Below are positions 34,658 to 43,008 of a DNA stretch of 53,941 bases, one piece after another; the first letter of the stretch is position 1; every line of letters begins with the position of its first letter. Position numbers and translations under genes: made by a program. Where the stretch lies: contig PMCK01000589.1 of the NCBI GenBank assembly GCA_003154095.1, positions 11,568 to 65,508 on the forward strand. Reading direction: 5' to 3'. The notes beneath the pieces are model-generated. The model ran no database searches, was not told the origin of the DNA, and was given only the letters and a program-made list of their open reading frames with translations. The DNA is from Myxococcales bacterium (GTDB taxonomy: Bacteria > Myxococcota_A > Polyangia > Polyangiales > Polyangiaceae).

Positions 34658-37156
34658 TCACCACAAGCCGACTTTTGCTGAGAGCGATAAGGTCCGGGGC
34701 GCACCGGCAAGCAATCCCGAGCCACTTCTATAGTAGGCCCAATAACGCTCATCAGCGAGGTTGGTGATAAACAGCGTTGCGCTCACCTTATGTTGCGACA
34801 CGAGTCGCTCGTATCTGGCTCCAGCATCGAATGTAACGGATGAGTCAAAACTGTCCGTGTTCAAGTTATCGACGTAGCGTTTCCCGTTATAGTTCGCACC
34901 AAGATCGAGTGACAGCCCGCCCGTGAAGGGTATGGCATAATCAAGAAACAATCGGCCCATTTTTTCGGGAACATTGACTGGCACTTTGCCCTCGAGGGCG
35001 GGGTTGTTTCGGGCCTTGGTAATCTCGGCGCGCATGAGAGTGAAACCGCCGATCAGCGAAAAGCCCCCCGCGACCGGGCCAGTGGCTGTAGCTTCCAACC
35101 CTTGATTGGTCTGACGACCGTCTTGCTTGTAGTAGTTGTCAGTTGGGTCAAGGTATTCGCTAACTTGGTTGATACGGAAAGTAGCCAATGTCCATTGCAG
35201 ATCGGCAAGGTTTCCTTTGGCCCCGAACTCAATTTGCCTACTGTGACTCGACGGCATGATCTGATATGCGTTTTGAGCATTCGCGGGTGCCGTACCTCCC
35301 TGCGACAAGCCTTCCATGTACGAGCCGTACAACGCGAGCGGTACAATTGGATGCACCACGAAACCAACGCTCGGTGTAAACGCACCCTGCGTCGAATCCG
35401 TGGGTCCGTTGCCGGGGCATTGACCGGCAGTCGTGCAGACACTGGAAAACGCCCAGGCTTTTGCACGAATTTGGGCATAGTTGATTCCCGCAAGCACGGT
35501 CAACCAACGCCACACGGCGCGGTCACCTAGGATGAGCGAATCATAGTAGGTACGGCTCGCATTGGCCGACCCGGCATTGGCCCAATTCGGAGCAAATTGC
35601 ACGTTGAGCGGCGCGCCGACGTTTGAGGTGCCTAGCGCTGTCTTAACGTCATTGCCCCTTTCGTAATAAAACGTGGTTCCATTGTAGCCAGTGGTAACGT
35701 GGTGCTTGAGCGGCCCAGTCGCGAATTGAATGTCGGCAAGCGCATACGCTGAGTCGGTGCGCTCGAATTGTCGCGGAGTTGTCACATAGGTTTCTGTGTA
35801 GTCGCCTTGGTTATCAGTGAACGTGCCAAACGTGGTGTTGTAGTCGCGCCACATGGTGCCATGTCGATACGCGGCGCGCACAGTGATCGCGTCCGACACC
35901 GGGGCTTTTGCCGCCGCACCTACGAGTATCTTGTTCGACTCGCTAAATGTCCAGGGTTGCCCATATTGCCAGCGCGGATTAATGATGGAAGCGTCCGGGA
36001 CGAATATGCCCTTCGATGGATTGACGTCGATATAGTTTTGCATCCCTTGGACATAGAAGTGTTGGTAAGCGATATCTGCACTCAATTCCGTTTTTTCAGA
36101 CGGTCGATACGTAGCCATGGTCGTCAGGAGCGTGCGACGTTCAGTGCTGCCAGCTACAAACGTCTTGCCATATTCCTCATGGACCACACTTCGATACCTA
36201 ACCTGATCGGAATTGAGCAACGGAACAGTACCGCTGAAGTCGCCAGTGGCATAGTTGATCCCACCACCATAGTCACCGATGGCTATGCTGCCGTAAGGTT
36301 TGGGCTTGGGTCGCTTCGAAACATAGTTGACTGTACCGCCGAGCGTGCCAAATCCGTACAAGAGACTGCTCAGGCCGTTCATGGCCTCGACGCGCTCCAC
36401 GTTCTCGAACCACGGAAACGTGAAGCCCCGGTCGACCAGACCATCGCGCAGTACACCCTGGTCACCCATGGTTCCTCCTCGAACCATCGTACGTGACATG
36501 CCACCACCTCCCGGCGCGAGTGGGCTCATCAAATCAGAGACGGTTGGATTAGTTCGCAACACTTCTTGTTCTGTATGAGCATTGCGGTTCTCCCAAAGCG
36601 CCGCTCGGGTAACGTTGAGCGAAAAAGGCACGTCTTTCAGCGAAAGCTCCCCGAATGCCCCCAAGTAACCCCGGTTGGCGCGATAGCCGTCGTCGGCACT
36701 ACCCGGTCGTTTGCCGGCGACCGTTACCTCAATTGTCTCACCCTCCGCGGGTACGTCACCAACGGATGGCGGCGGAGTTGGTACGGCTGAGATAGGCGTT
36801 GGACTCTGGGGTGCTGGCGGAGTCCTGTTCGATGTGGGGGATGTGGCTTTGCTAGGTGTCTGTGAATCGCCAAGTCCTTGTGGGCTTGCATTCGGTGTCT
36901 CGGGCGCACTGTCATCAGTTGCTTGAACGCCGCCAGTAGTTCCCTCCGGTGCGCCGCCATCAAGTGACGGGGCACTATTGCTCTCGGCCGCTTCCGCCGA
37001 AGTGCTGGCGGACGCAGAACCCGCAGGCGTCGCCTCTGTGTTCGTTGCTGGCTGAGCGTGCACGAAGCGAATACACAAAAGTATTGCCACCGGACACATT
37101 GCCGTGGCGCACAACACGAAGCCCTTTGATCCCAATCGAGAGTGAATCTGTCTCAT
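34658..37156 (-). CDS. TonB-dependent metallophore receptor (FhuA/FpvA-like)
   Basis: An outer-membrane receptor of about 832 residues. I start at the ATG at 37156 (AGAAGG seven bases upstream). A signal peptide ends near VHAQPA, followed by a 110-residue low-complexity Ala/Ser/Pro linker, a TonB-box-like EVTVAG, a plug with LKDVPFSLNVTRAALW, LRTNPTVSDL, RGGTMGDQGVLRDGL and RVEAMNGLSSLLYGFGTLGGTVNYVSKRP, and a barrel with typical siderophore-receptor strands, ending in LSAKVGLW. It is preceded by a sigma54-type promoter and two GTWC-N6-GWAC dyads. I infer uptake of an Fe or V chelate for alternative nitrogenase. Confidence 0.88.
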   Translation of the reverse strand: MRQIHSRLGSKGFVLCATAMCPVAILLCIRFVHAQPATNTEATPAGSASASTSAEAAESNSAPSLDGGAPEGTTGGVQATDDSAPETPNASPQGLGDSQTPSKATSPTSNRTPPAPQSPTPISAVPTPPPSVGDVPAEGETIEVTVAGKRPGSADDGYRANRGYLGAFGELSLKDVPFSLNVTRAALWENRNAHTEQEVLRTNPTVSDLMSPLAPGGGGMSRTMVRGGTMGDQGVLRDGLVDRGFTFPWFENVERVEAMNGLSSLLYGFGTLGGTVNYVSKRPKPKPYGSIAIGDYGGGINYATGDFSGTVPLLNSDQVRYRSVVHEEYGKTFVAGSTERRTLLTTMATYRPSEKTELSADIAYQHFYVQGMQNYIDVNPSKGIFVPDASIINPRWQYGQPWTFSESNKILVGAAAKAPVSDAITVRAAYRHGTMWRDYNTTFGTFTDNQGDYTETYVTTPRQFERTDSAYALADIQFATGPLKHHVTTGYNGTTFYYERGNDVKTALGTSNVGAPLNVQFAPNWANAGSANASRTYYDSLILGDRAVWRWLTVLAGINYAQIRAKAWAFSSVCTTAGQCPGNGPTDSTQGAFTPSVGFVVHPIVPLALYGSYMEGLSQGGTAPANAQNAYQIMPSSHSRQIEFGAKGNLADLQWTLATFRINQVSEYLDPTDNYYKQDGRQTNQGLEATATGPVAGGFSLIGGFTLMRAEITKARNNPALEGKVPVNVPEKMGRLFLDYAIPFTGGLSLDLGANYNGKRYVDNLNTDSFDSSVTFDAGARYERLVSQHKVSATLFITNLADERYWAYYRSGSGLLAGAPRTLSLSAKVGLW

Positions 37157-37241
37157 CATTGCCCTTCTCCGACTTGAACCGCCATCTCGGCACCAGAGCG
37201 GGAGGTGCTCTGCTGTGGCAACCGCATCGAACAGAAGTGAG

Positions 37242-37258
37242 AGCAGACACCGTGCCAA
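37242..37258 (-). promoter_or_regulatory. sigma54 promoter for the TonB receptor operon
   Basis: Minus-strand TTGGCACGGTGTCTGCT: a near-consensus -24/-12 element (TGGCACG-N4-YTGC) with GG and GC ten bases apart. Predicted transcription start about 37231, some 75 bases before the receptor ATG. Confidence 0.8.
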
Positions 37259-37356
37259 CTGGGGCGATTCCCCCTCAGGATGCCAAACATAACGGCAAGG
37301 GCAGCGAATGCTTCGGTATCTTGTGCGTCATTAGTCGAATGCAGCCAACGCGGAGC

Positions 37357-37370
37357 GTTCGTCAGTGAAC
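37357..37370. promoter_or_regulatory. VnfA-like operator GTTC-N6-GAAC
   Basis: A symmetrical dyad GTTC-GTCAGT-GAAC about 130 bases upstream of the predicted start of the TonB receptor operon, 30 bases from the next copy at 37387. Fits the general form GTWC-N6-GWAC found at other nitrogenase operons here. Confidence 0.6.
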
Positions 37371-37386
37371 AACCCCTGTTGTGAAC

Positions 37387-37400
37387 GTTCAATATCGTAC
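37387..37400. promoter_or_regulatory. VnfA-like operator GTTC-N6-GTAC
   Basis: GTTC-AATATC-GTAC, about 160 bases upstream of the predicted TonB receptor start and 30 bases (about three helical turns) from the copy at 37357. Confidence 0.7.
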
Positions 37401-37437
37401 ACCGCGAATGTTCCGCACGAGCGCCCAACGTGCTCCG

Positions 37438-38277
37438 CTAACTGAGCTCGCCCAGAAACACCCTGCGCACTTTGGCTCCGAGCGCATCAATTACCGTCAC
37501 GAGGAGCAAAATCACGAGCAGCAGCGCCAGGGCCTCGCGATACTCAAACAGGTGAAAGGCAGTCACAATCTCGAGCCCAATGCCTCCGGCGCCCACGGCA
37601 CCGAGCGTCGTTGCTTCGCGAATGTTATGTTCAAAACGGTAGAGTGATACATCGGCCATTCGGGGATGCAATTGAGGCAAAATGCCGAAGCGTGCGACCC
37701 CGAGAGAACTAACGCCTTCGCTCCTTAGAGCTTGCAATGGCCCCGGCTCGACGTGTTCCGTGAGCTCGGTGAAGAATTTGCCGAGCATTCCCGTCGAATG
37801 AGCAGCTAGTGCAAACACACCTGCCAAAGAACCGAACCCGAAGGCTGCCACGAACAAGATGCCCCAAACCAGACTAGGAATGGCCCGAAGTGCGTTGAGC
37901 AGCAGGTGTATTGGGGTCGTTACGATCATTGGACACAAGGTTCGCGCTCCCAGTAGTCCAAGAGGAATGGCAAGGAGAGTACTCAGCAACGTGCCCGCGA
38001 CGCCCATCAGTACCGTGTCGATAATTGGGCGCATCCAACTATGGCACCGGGAGAAGTCCGGTGGAATCGAATCGCGAAGGAGCGTAACTACGGTTGCGGC
38101 GGCAGATCCGTACTGGTCCCGGGCAAAGCCTCCGGTGTTCCCGAAGGAACCTACCGCGAGTGCGACGATGCCGAGCACGACAAGATATCGAACGGCGCTG
38201 CGTTTGCGACGCCATTGATCGAGGCACTGTTCGTAGTGCTCCTCGAGAACTGGCGTGAAGGCTCGCTCTTCGTTCAT
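37438..38277 (-). CDS. PhnE-like ABC transporter permease
   Basis: A 279-residue inner-membrane permease with about six hydrophobic helices (e.g. VLGIVALAVGSFGNTGG, MGVAGTLLSTLLAIPLGLLGAR, LRAIPSLVWGILFVAAFGFG) and the conserved EATTLGAVGAGGIGLEI loop of PhnE proteins. Its start overlaps the stop of the PhnD-like gene by four bases. Classical substrates are phosphonates or phosphite. Here, in a regulon with vanadium nitrogenase, vanadate (a phosphate analogue) is a reasonable candidate substrate; that is inference. Confidence 0.82.
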   Translation of the reverse strand: MNEERAFTPVLEEHYEQCLDQWRRKRSAVRYLVVLGIVALAVGSFGNTGGFARDQYGSAAATVVTLLRDSIPPDFSRCHSWMRPIIDTVLMGVAGTLLSTLLAIPLGLLGARTLCPMIVTTPIHLLLNALRAIPSLVWGILFVAAFGFGSLAGVFALAAHSTGMLGKFFTELTEHVEPGPLQALRSEGVSSLGVARFGILPQLHPRMADVSLYRFEHNIREATTLGAVGAGGIGLEIVTAFHLFEYREALALLLVILLLVTVIDALGAKVRRVFLGELS

Positions 38278-39149
38278 AGATTCGAGAATTCCTCCGGACT
38301 CGCTGCCCGGACCGACTCCACCCAGTTGCGCACGATATCTACATCCGAATCTTTGGCTCCGATGAACGATTCTGCCCGAAAGACGCCAAGTGCCTTCCCA
38401 TCGCGAAGCTGTAAAAACGCCTCTTGGAGCTTCAGTCGCAACTCAGCAGAGACGTTTTCGCGCACCGTCCACATGTATTCCGGAATCGCCATCGACTCAG
38501 CCAATACTCGAACACTACTCGGGGCAATTTTGCCTTCTTTAGTGAGCCGCTTGAAGATAGGCAGCGAAAGGCCTCCAGCGTCCACCTTGTGATTGGCAAC
38601 GGCCAGGGCAACCGCATCGTGAGCGCCCAACACGACTTTCGTGTAGTCCCTGCCCGCAGCCAAACCCGCGCTCAAGAGTTGATATCTTGGTACCCACGTG
38701 CCCGAGGTCGAGGCCGGATCCCCGAAGGCAACGGACTTGCCCCGCAGTTCTTCGAACCGCTGCACCGGGCTTTCGCTCGAAACGACGATGACCGCCTGGA
38801 ACGTGGGACCAACGTCAGGGTGCGACGGGCGAGCGATCGGTTGAATGTTTGCATGACGTTTTTGGAGAACATACGTTACCGGGCCGAGATAAGCGACGTC
38901 GATGCGTCCAAATCGCAGAGCCTCGCCGGTTGCCGCATAGTTGGCCCCAACCACAAGTTTCACGGGAACGTTAAGCTTCTTTTCGAGATATGCGCGCATG
39001 GGTTCATTCAGGCGCATCACCTTTGGTGCAGATGCACCAGGCAAAAGCCCCACCGTCAATACCTTGGGGTTCCGTTTGGAACACCCGAAGATCGACAGTA
39101 AGCCTACGAGCAGGAGGAGCCATCGGGTCAATGGTTGCGTTTTTGCCAC
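38274..39149 (-). CDS. PhnD-like oxyanion-binding lipoprotein
   Basis: A 291-residue binding protein with lipobox LLSIFGC (Cys about 23). The PhnD/phosphite family pattern is clear: VLTVGLLPGASAPKVM, YLEKKLNVPVKLVVGANYAATGEALRFGRIDVAYLGP, then VAFGDPASTSGTWVPRYQLL, whose Ser/Thr loop binds the oxyanion in relatives. It lies between the ATPase (34 bases upstream) and the permease (4-base overlap). No phosphonate-degradation genes are in the window, which argues against a phosphonate-scavenging role. Confidence 0.85.
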   Translation of the reverse strand: MAKTQPLTRWLLLLVGLLSIFGCSKRNPKVLTVGLLPGASAPKVMRLNEPMRAYLEKKLNVPVKLVVGANYAATGEALRFGRIDVAYLGPVTYVLQKRHANIQPIARPSHPDVGPTFQAVIVVSSESPVQRFEELRGKSVAFGDPASTSGTWVPRYQLLSAGLAAGRDYTKVVLGAHDAVALAVANHKVDAGGLSLPIFKRLTKEGKIAPSSVRVLAESMAIPEYMWTVRENVSAELRLKLQEAFLQLRDGKALGVFRAESFIGAKDSDVDIVRNWVESVRAASPEEFSNL

Positions 39150-39183
39150 AGGTATCTACGTTTCTCGTTCATTGCTGAATGAT

Positions 39184-39927
39184 TCAAGTCCCAAACACTA
39201 GTCGCTCCGCGGAAGCGTCGAATTCTGGCGACCTGCCGTTGAACACGACGGTCCCCTCACACAAGCCGATGACCCGATCAGCTACCGCTCTTGCCGTGGC
39301 CAGCTGATGTAGTGTCAGTACAACCGCAAGCTTCGTGTTCTCTACGAGCTGTCGGAACTCATGACACAAGTAGCGAACGAAGGCTGGATCAACCGACGAA
39401 AAGGGCTCATCGCCGAGCAATAGGCTTGGTTCACGCACGAGGGCGCGGGCGATGCCTACGCGCTGCTGCTCGCCGCCGCTCAGTCGTTCGACACGCGAGC
39501 GGGCGCTCGGCGCCAAACCGACGGAGGCGAGTGCACGAATCGCCAGGCGTTCTTGCTCGCGAGAAAACGGGTTGAGCGCAAACGGGCTACACGCGCCGGC
39601 AAAACCCAGAAGAACGTTATCGAGAGCCGACAGTCGACCAATCAAGGCGCGCTCTTGAAATACCGTCGCCAGGCGTCGCTGATGCTCAAGTAAAACCCTG
39701 GGTTCCGCTAGCTCCCCGAGGCCCAAAATCGAAATGGTTCCTGCACTACAAGGGAATAGCCCATTGAGCGCACCGAGTAGCGTTGTCTTGCCAACTCCAG
39801 ACCGGCCAACGATGACCGTGACCTCGCCACCCGCGATCTCGAATGAGATATCTTTCAATATCAATCGATTCGAGCGCTTTACATCGAGTCGCTCGACACG
39901 AATCTTCATTGTCTTTGTGGGATCCAT
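39184..39927 (-). CDS. PhnC-like ABC transporter ATPase
   Basis: A 247-residue ATPase with Walker A GRSGVGKTT (41-49), signature LSGGEQQRVGIARAL, Walker B LLLGDEPF and an H-loop-type LTLHQLA. The length and SVDPAFVRYLCHEF region match PhnC. An ATG at 39909 (MKIRVERL) is an alternative start; neither has a strong ribosome binding site. First gene of the phnCDE-like operon, divergent from the five-gene operon at 40239; the two share a 310-base regulatory region. Confidence 0.83.
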   Translation of the reverse strand: MDPTKTMKIRVERLDVKRSNRLILKDISFEIAGGEVTVIVGRSGVGKTTLLGALNGLFPCSAGTISILGLGELAEPRVLLEHQRRLATVFQERALIGRLSALDNVLLGFAGACSPFALNPFSREQERLAIRALASVGLAPSARSRVERLSGGEQQRVGIARALVREPSLLLGDEPFSSVDPAFVRYLCHEFRQLVENTKLAVVLTLHQLATARAVADRVIGLCEGTVVFNGRSPEFDASAERLVFGT

Positions 39928-40013
39928 TCTGCTGGCACGTCATGCGCGCGAAAACGAACGCATGCCCAATCAGTCGCGAGGTTAAAATGAGTACATTCGC
40001 CAAGAGCACAAAC

Positions 40014-40030
40014 TGCATTTGCTGTACCAA
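40014..40030 (-). promoter_or_regulatory. sigma54-type promoter for the phnCDE-like operon
   Basis: Minus-strand TTGGTACAGCAAATGCA: GG and GC ten bases apart with a good -12 TGCA. Predicted start about 40003, 76 bases before the PhnC-like ATG. Confidence 0.65.
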
Positions 40031-40082
40031 CTGGACAAAGCGCTGGTCCGTCGCAAACATGGCAACAGACAGCTTGCCAAAC

Positions 40083-40096
40083 GTACGTGTAAGTAC
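40083..40096. promoter_or_regulatory. VnfA-like operator GTAC-N6-GTAC
   Basis: GTAC-GTGTAA-GTAC, identical in form to the site I recall for VnfA. It is about 86 bases upstream of the predicted phnC start and about 117 bases upstream of the start of the divergent five-gene operon. Confidence 0.75.
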
Positions 40097-40111
40097 ACAC
40101 GAGACCCAAGT

Positions 40112-40125
40112 GTTCGTTTTGGTAC
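40112..40125. promoter_or_regulatory. VnfA-like operator GTTC-N6-GTAC
   Basis: GTTC-GTTTTG-GTAC, 29 bases from the copy at 40083, placed to serve both divergent sigma54 promoters (about 115 and 88 bases upstream). Confidence 0.72.
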
Positions 40126-40178
40126 GATTGGCTTCATGGTATGGTTGTCGCTCATCCTTTATCGGAGGCTTTCGCGCC

Positions 40179-40195
40179 TTGGTGTGCGCTTTGCA
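40179..40195 (+). promoter_or_regulatory. sigma54 promoter for the five-gene operon
   Basis: TTGGTGTGCGCTTTGCA: -24 GG and -12 GC ten bases apart with a consensus TTTGCA. Predicted start about 40206, 33 bases before the ATG at 40239. Confidence 0.75.
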
Positions 40196-40238
40196 AAGTG
40201 GCCATTGACCGCGCGTCGAGCGCGGGGCGGAGCGTCCG

Positions 40239-41309
40239 ATGAATTCAAGAATTTGCGAAACTCCTGGGGCGCAGAGCCGCAACACGTTGGAAACGTCCGC
40301 GAACGCAATGCCTTCGCTCGGACGGCTCGATTTTCTCGGACGCATGCCAGTGCCCGTGCGACGACTATTCAAGGCCGGACTTGATCGAGCGGTAGCGAAA
40401 GAAGCCGAACAACGGGCACCCCTTGAATGCTGTTTTCTGCGTGGTGGTGAATGGTATCAGCCGTTCGATGCCCTCGCTGTTGCCAGAAACGTGGACGACG
40501 TACCGGAGATGATCGTCACTACGCTGCAGGAGGATATTCTCTCGCCACGGCTATTGTCATTCTACAAGGCAGGCCCAAACTGCGCGGACTCCTCGAACTA
40601 TCACCCTGCATTTACATCGGGCGAGCTATTCGATCCAACGGGGACATTTCGAACGTTCGCCGCGGTTCCGTTCGTCTTCTTGATTGATGTCCAGCGGCTC
40701 GCGGGACGCCCAATGCCTAGAATATGGTCAGACTTGCTTCAGCCGCGTTGGCACCGAGAAATCGTATTCGGCGGTTGGCGACCCAACGAATCCGTTGCCT
40801 ACAAGGACTTCAATTCTTACCTGTTGCTCTCGATCCTCCAGGAGTTTGGGGTTTCTGGATTGTTGGCTTTTGCTTCCAACGTCCATCACTTACAACACAA
40901 CGTTCGCACGACGACACTCTTCGGCACTAATAGCCGGCATGCAGCAACCATTGCGGTTCTGCCCTGGCTCCACGCTGAAATGTGCCCCCGGCGCGATAAT
41001 ACGCGCGTCGTGTGGCCCGAGGATGGCGCACTCGCGATGCCTATTGGCTATCTCACGAAGGGGGAGCGACCCACGCGTGTAGCACCACTCATTGACTTTG
41101 TGAGGGGTCCCGAACTTGCTCGACTGTTAGGTCGCAATTGCTACCCAGCTGCAGGCGCCGACGTGCATAACCCATTGCCCGTCAATGCGTCGTTCAAGTG
41201 GCTTGGCTGGGAGTACATCTACACTCATGATTTAGCCGAGGAATCCATCCGTGCGGCTCGCCTGTTCTTCTCGGCCCTGAACCCATCGGAACTGCGAGCA
41301 TGCGCCTAG
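40239..41309 (+). CDS. cytosolic ABC-type substrate-binding-protein-like protein
   Basis: A 356-residue protein with the fold of iron-type (PBP2) binding proteins but without a signal peptide, so cytoplasmic. GGAG six bases before ATG 40239 supports this start. Segments I associate with a family from anaerobes are FLGRMPVPVRRLFKAGLDRA, FRTFAAVPFVFLIDVQRL, VVWPEDGALAMPIGYLTKG and NPLPVNASFKWLGWEYIYTHDL. Cysteines at CCF, NCAD and MCP could bind metal. It starts a five-gene operon with a GTPase and an orphan ABC ATPase. With no export signal and no permease, intracellular handling of a metal or cofactor precursor is more likely than transport. Function unproven. Confidence 0.72.
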   Translation: MNSRICETPGAQSRNTLETSANAMPSLGRLDFLGRMPVPVRRLFKAGLDRAVAKEAEQRAPLECCFLRGGEWYQPFDALAVARNVDDVPEMIVTTLQEDILSPRLLSFYKAGPNCADSSNYHPAFTSGELFDPTGTFRTFAAVPFVFLIDVQRLAGRPMPRIWSDLLQPRWHREIVFGGWRPNESVAYKDFNSYLLLSILQEFGVSGLLAFASNVHHLQHNVRTTTLFGTNSRHAATIAVLPWLHAEMCPRRDNTRVVWPEDGALAMPIGYLTKGERPTRVAPLIDFVRGPELARLLGRNCYPAAGADVHNPLPVNASFKWLGWEYIYTHDLAEESIRAARLFFSALNPSELRACA

Positions 41310-42001
41310 TTACAGTTGCCGGTGGCCCATCGGTTGGCAAGACGTCGATCATCTTGCGCGCAAGTGAGTTACTGCACGAGCAGGGCCTGCGCGTCGGGGT
41401 CGTCAAATTCGATGCACTCTCAACGCGCGACGACCAACTCTACCGCGAAAAAGGGATTGACGTTACCGTCGGGTTATCGGGCTCGCTCTGCCCCGATCAT
41501 TACTTCGTATCGAACGTGCAGGATTGTCTCGAGTGGGGCAAACGGCAAGGTTTCGACCTTCTATTCACCGAGAGTGCAGGACTTTGCAGTCGATGCTCGC
41601 CGCATGTCAAAGGAGTGCTCGCCATTTGCATCGTGGACGCGTTGGCGGGCGTGCATACCCCCAAAAAGATAGGGCCAATGCTACGGCTTGCTGACATCGT
41701 GGTAATTACGAAAGGAGACGTCGTATCGCAAGTGGAGCGGGAGGTATTCGCTTACAACGTTCGCCTCGTTTGCCCCGGCGCACATTCGCTATTTTGCAAC
41801 GGTATCACTGGGCAAGGAGCAGCGCGGCTCGTGGATCGATTGTTGTGCGCTGGAGCAACGGAAAGCCTCGAAGGAAGCCACTTGCGCTTTCCAATGCCTG
41901 CGGCTGTCTGCCCGTATTGCGTTGGTGAAACCGTGATTGGTGAGACGCACCAGCGGGGCAATGTAAAGAAACTGCAATTTGCCGATGCCGAGGTCAAGTG
42001 A
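41300..42001 (+). CDS. metal-chaperone-type GTPase (HypB/UreG/CobW-like)
   Basis: A 233-residue P-loop GTPase of the SIMIBI/G3E type: P-loop VAGGPSVGKTS (6-16), GLRVGVVKFDA, a Walker-B-like DLLFTESAGLC and base-recognition ITKGD. Potential metal ligands are GSLCPDH, GLCSRCSPH (CxxC-like) and a C-terminal VCPYCVG. Such GTPases deliver Ni, Co or Zn during maturation of hydrogenase, urease and B12 enzymes. It overlaps the binding-protein-like gene by 10 bases and the ABC ATPase by four (GTGA). In this regulon, delivery of vanadium or iron to a nitrogenase assembly step is a testable idea. Confidence 0.78.
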   Translation: MRLVTVAGGPSVGKTSIILRASELLHEQGLRVGVVKFDALSTRDDQLYREKGIDVTVGLSGSLCPDHYFVSNVQDCLEWGKRQGFDLLFTESAGLCSRCSPHVKGVLAICIVDALAGVHTPKKIGPMLRLADIVVITKGDVVSQVEREVFAYNVRLVCPGAHSLFCNGITGQGAARLVDRLLCAGATESLEGSHLRFPMPAAVCPYCVGETVIGETHQRGNVKKLQFADAEVK

Positions 42002-43008
42002 GCGATCTGTCCGAGCTACCGATGAGCGCGCTTCTCGCGAAGCACCCGTGTGTCAGGGAATTCTTCCGATCGGTTGGCCTCAATGTATCTGAAACGAGAC
42101 GGACGTTTCGCGTGTGGCTGAGTCAACTGGCGGACGAAGCCGTGTTCGACGCCGGGATGGATCGTGAGCAAATTCTCTCGCACATCGAACGCCTAATCGT
42201 TGAGGTCGCAACCTTAGAAAGCACCCGTCTGTCGCCGATTCAGCGTCTAACGATTCGAGGAGGCCGCGACAAGGCGGGTCACGCCGAAAACGTGTGTATC
42301 GAAGCCGGCGCTGGCCAAGTCGTGTGCATTGTTGGCCCGACGGGTTCGGGGAAGAGTCGTTTGCTCGCCGATATTGAGTGTTTGGCCCAGGACGACACCC
42401 CCACGGGGCGTACAATCTTGCTGGACGGTGAGTTGCCTTCCAACGACACACGCTTCTGCCTGGATCAAAAGCCTGTCGCGCAGTTGTCGCAGAATATGAA
42501 CTTCGTTGTCGATCTGAGCGTGCAGGAGTTCATATCTATGCACGCCCAATGCCGCATGGTCGCTGACGTGGCGGCGCAAACCGCACACGTGATTGCGTGT
42601 GCCAATCGGCTCACGGGCGAGACATTCTCAGCCGATGTCTCCGTCACACAGCTTTCCGGCGGTCAGGCGCGCGCGCTGATGATTGCCGATGTGGCGCTTC
42701 TTTCGGCTTCCCCTATCGTGCTCATCGACGAAATCGAGAATGCTGGCGTCGACCGCAAGCAAGCCCTCGAACTCTTGATCACAGGCAACAAGATTGTATT
42801 TATATCGACCCATGATCCGTTGCTCGCATTGCGCGGACACCTGCGAATCGCCGTGCGCAACGGGGGGATCGCGGAAATATTGGTGACAACTGATGCTGAG
42901 CGTAAGAACCTCGAAGCCATCGAAGCCATCGATGTGACACTATCGAAGATTCGGGACCGACTGCGCCAGGGCCAGAGAATCGAGGAGCCCATCGAATGGC
43001 CACAATGA
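41998..43008 (+). CDS. orphan soluble ABC-type ATPase with N-terminal helical domain
   Basis: A 336-residue ATPase starting at GTG 41998. Residues 1-80 form a helical domain (SALLAKHPCVREFFRSVGLN) resembling DUF1858/ScdA-N regions. Then comes a single ABC domain: Walker A GPTGSGKSR (about 113-121), signature LSGGQARALMIADVAL, Walker B PIVLIDEIENAG and H-loop STHDPLLAL. No membrane permease gene exists in the operon. The DEIENAG box differs from the usual DEPT of importers. With the cytosolic binding-like protein and the GTPase it may form a soluble energy-dependent maturation machine. Confidence 0.78.
   Translation: MSDLSELPMSALLAKHPCVREFFRSVGLNVSETRRTFRVWLSQLADEAVFDAGMDREQILSHIERLIVEVATLESTRLSPIQRLTIRGGRDKAGHAENVCIEAGAGQVVCIVGPTGSGKSRLLADIECLAQDDTPTGRTILLDGELPSNDTRFCLDQKPVAQLSQNMNFVVDLSVQEFISMHAQCRMVADVAAQTAHVIACANRLTGETFSADVSVTQLSGGQARALMIADVALLSASPIVLIDEIENAGVDRKQALELLITGNKIVFISTHDPLLALRGHLRIAVRNGGIAEILVTTDAERKNLEAIEAIDVTLSKIRDRLRQGQRIEEPIEWPQ

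Noticed and set aside
38274-39149. Ordinary phosphonate-utilisation operon
   Set aside because: No C-P lyase, phosphonatase or phosphite dehydrogenase genes are present, and the control sites match vnf operons; the transporter class is kept but not the substrate.
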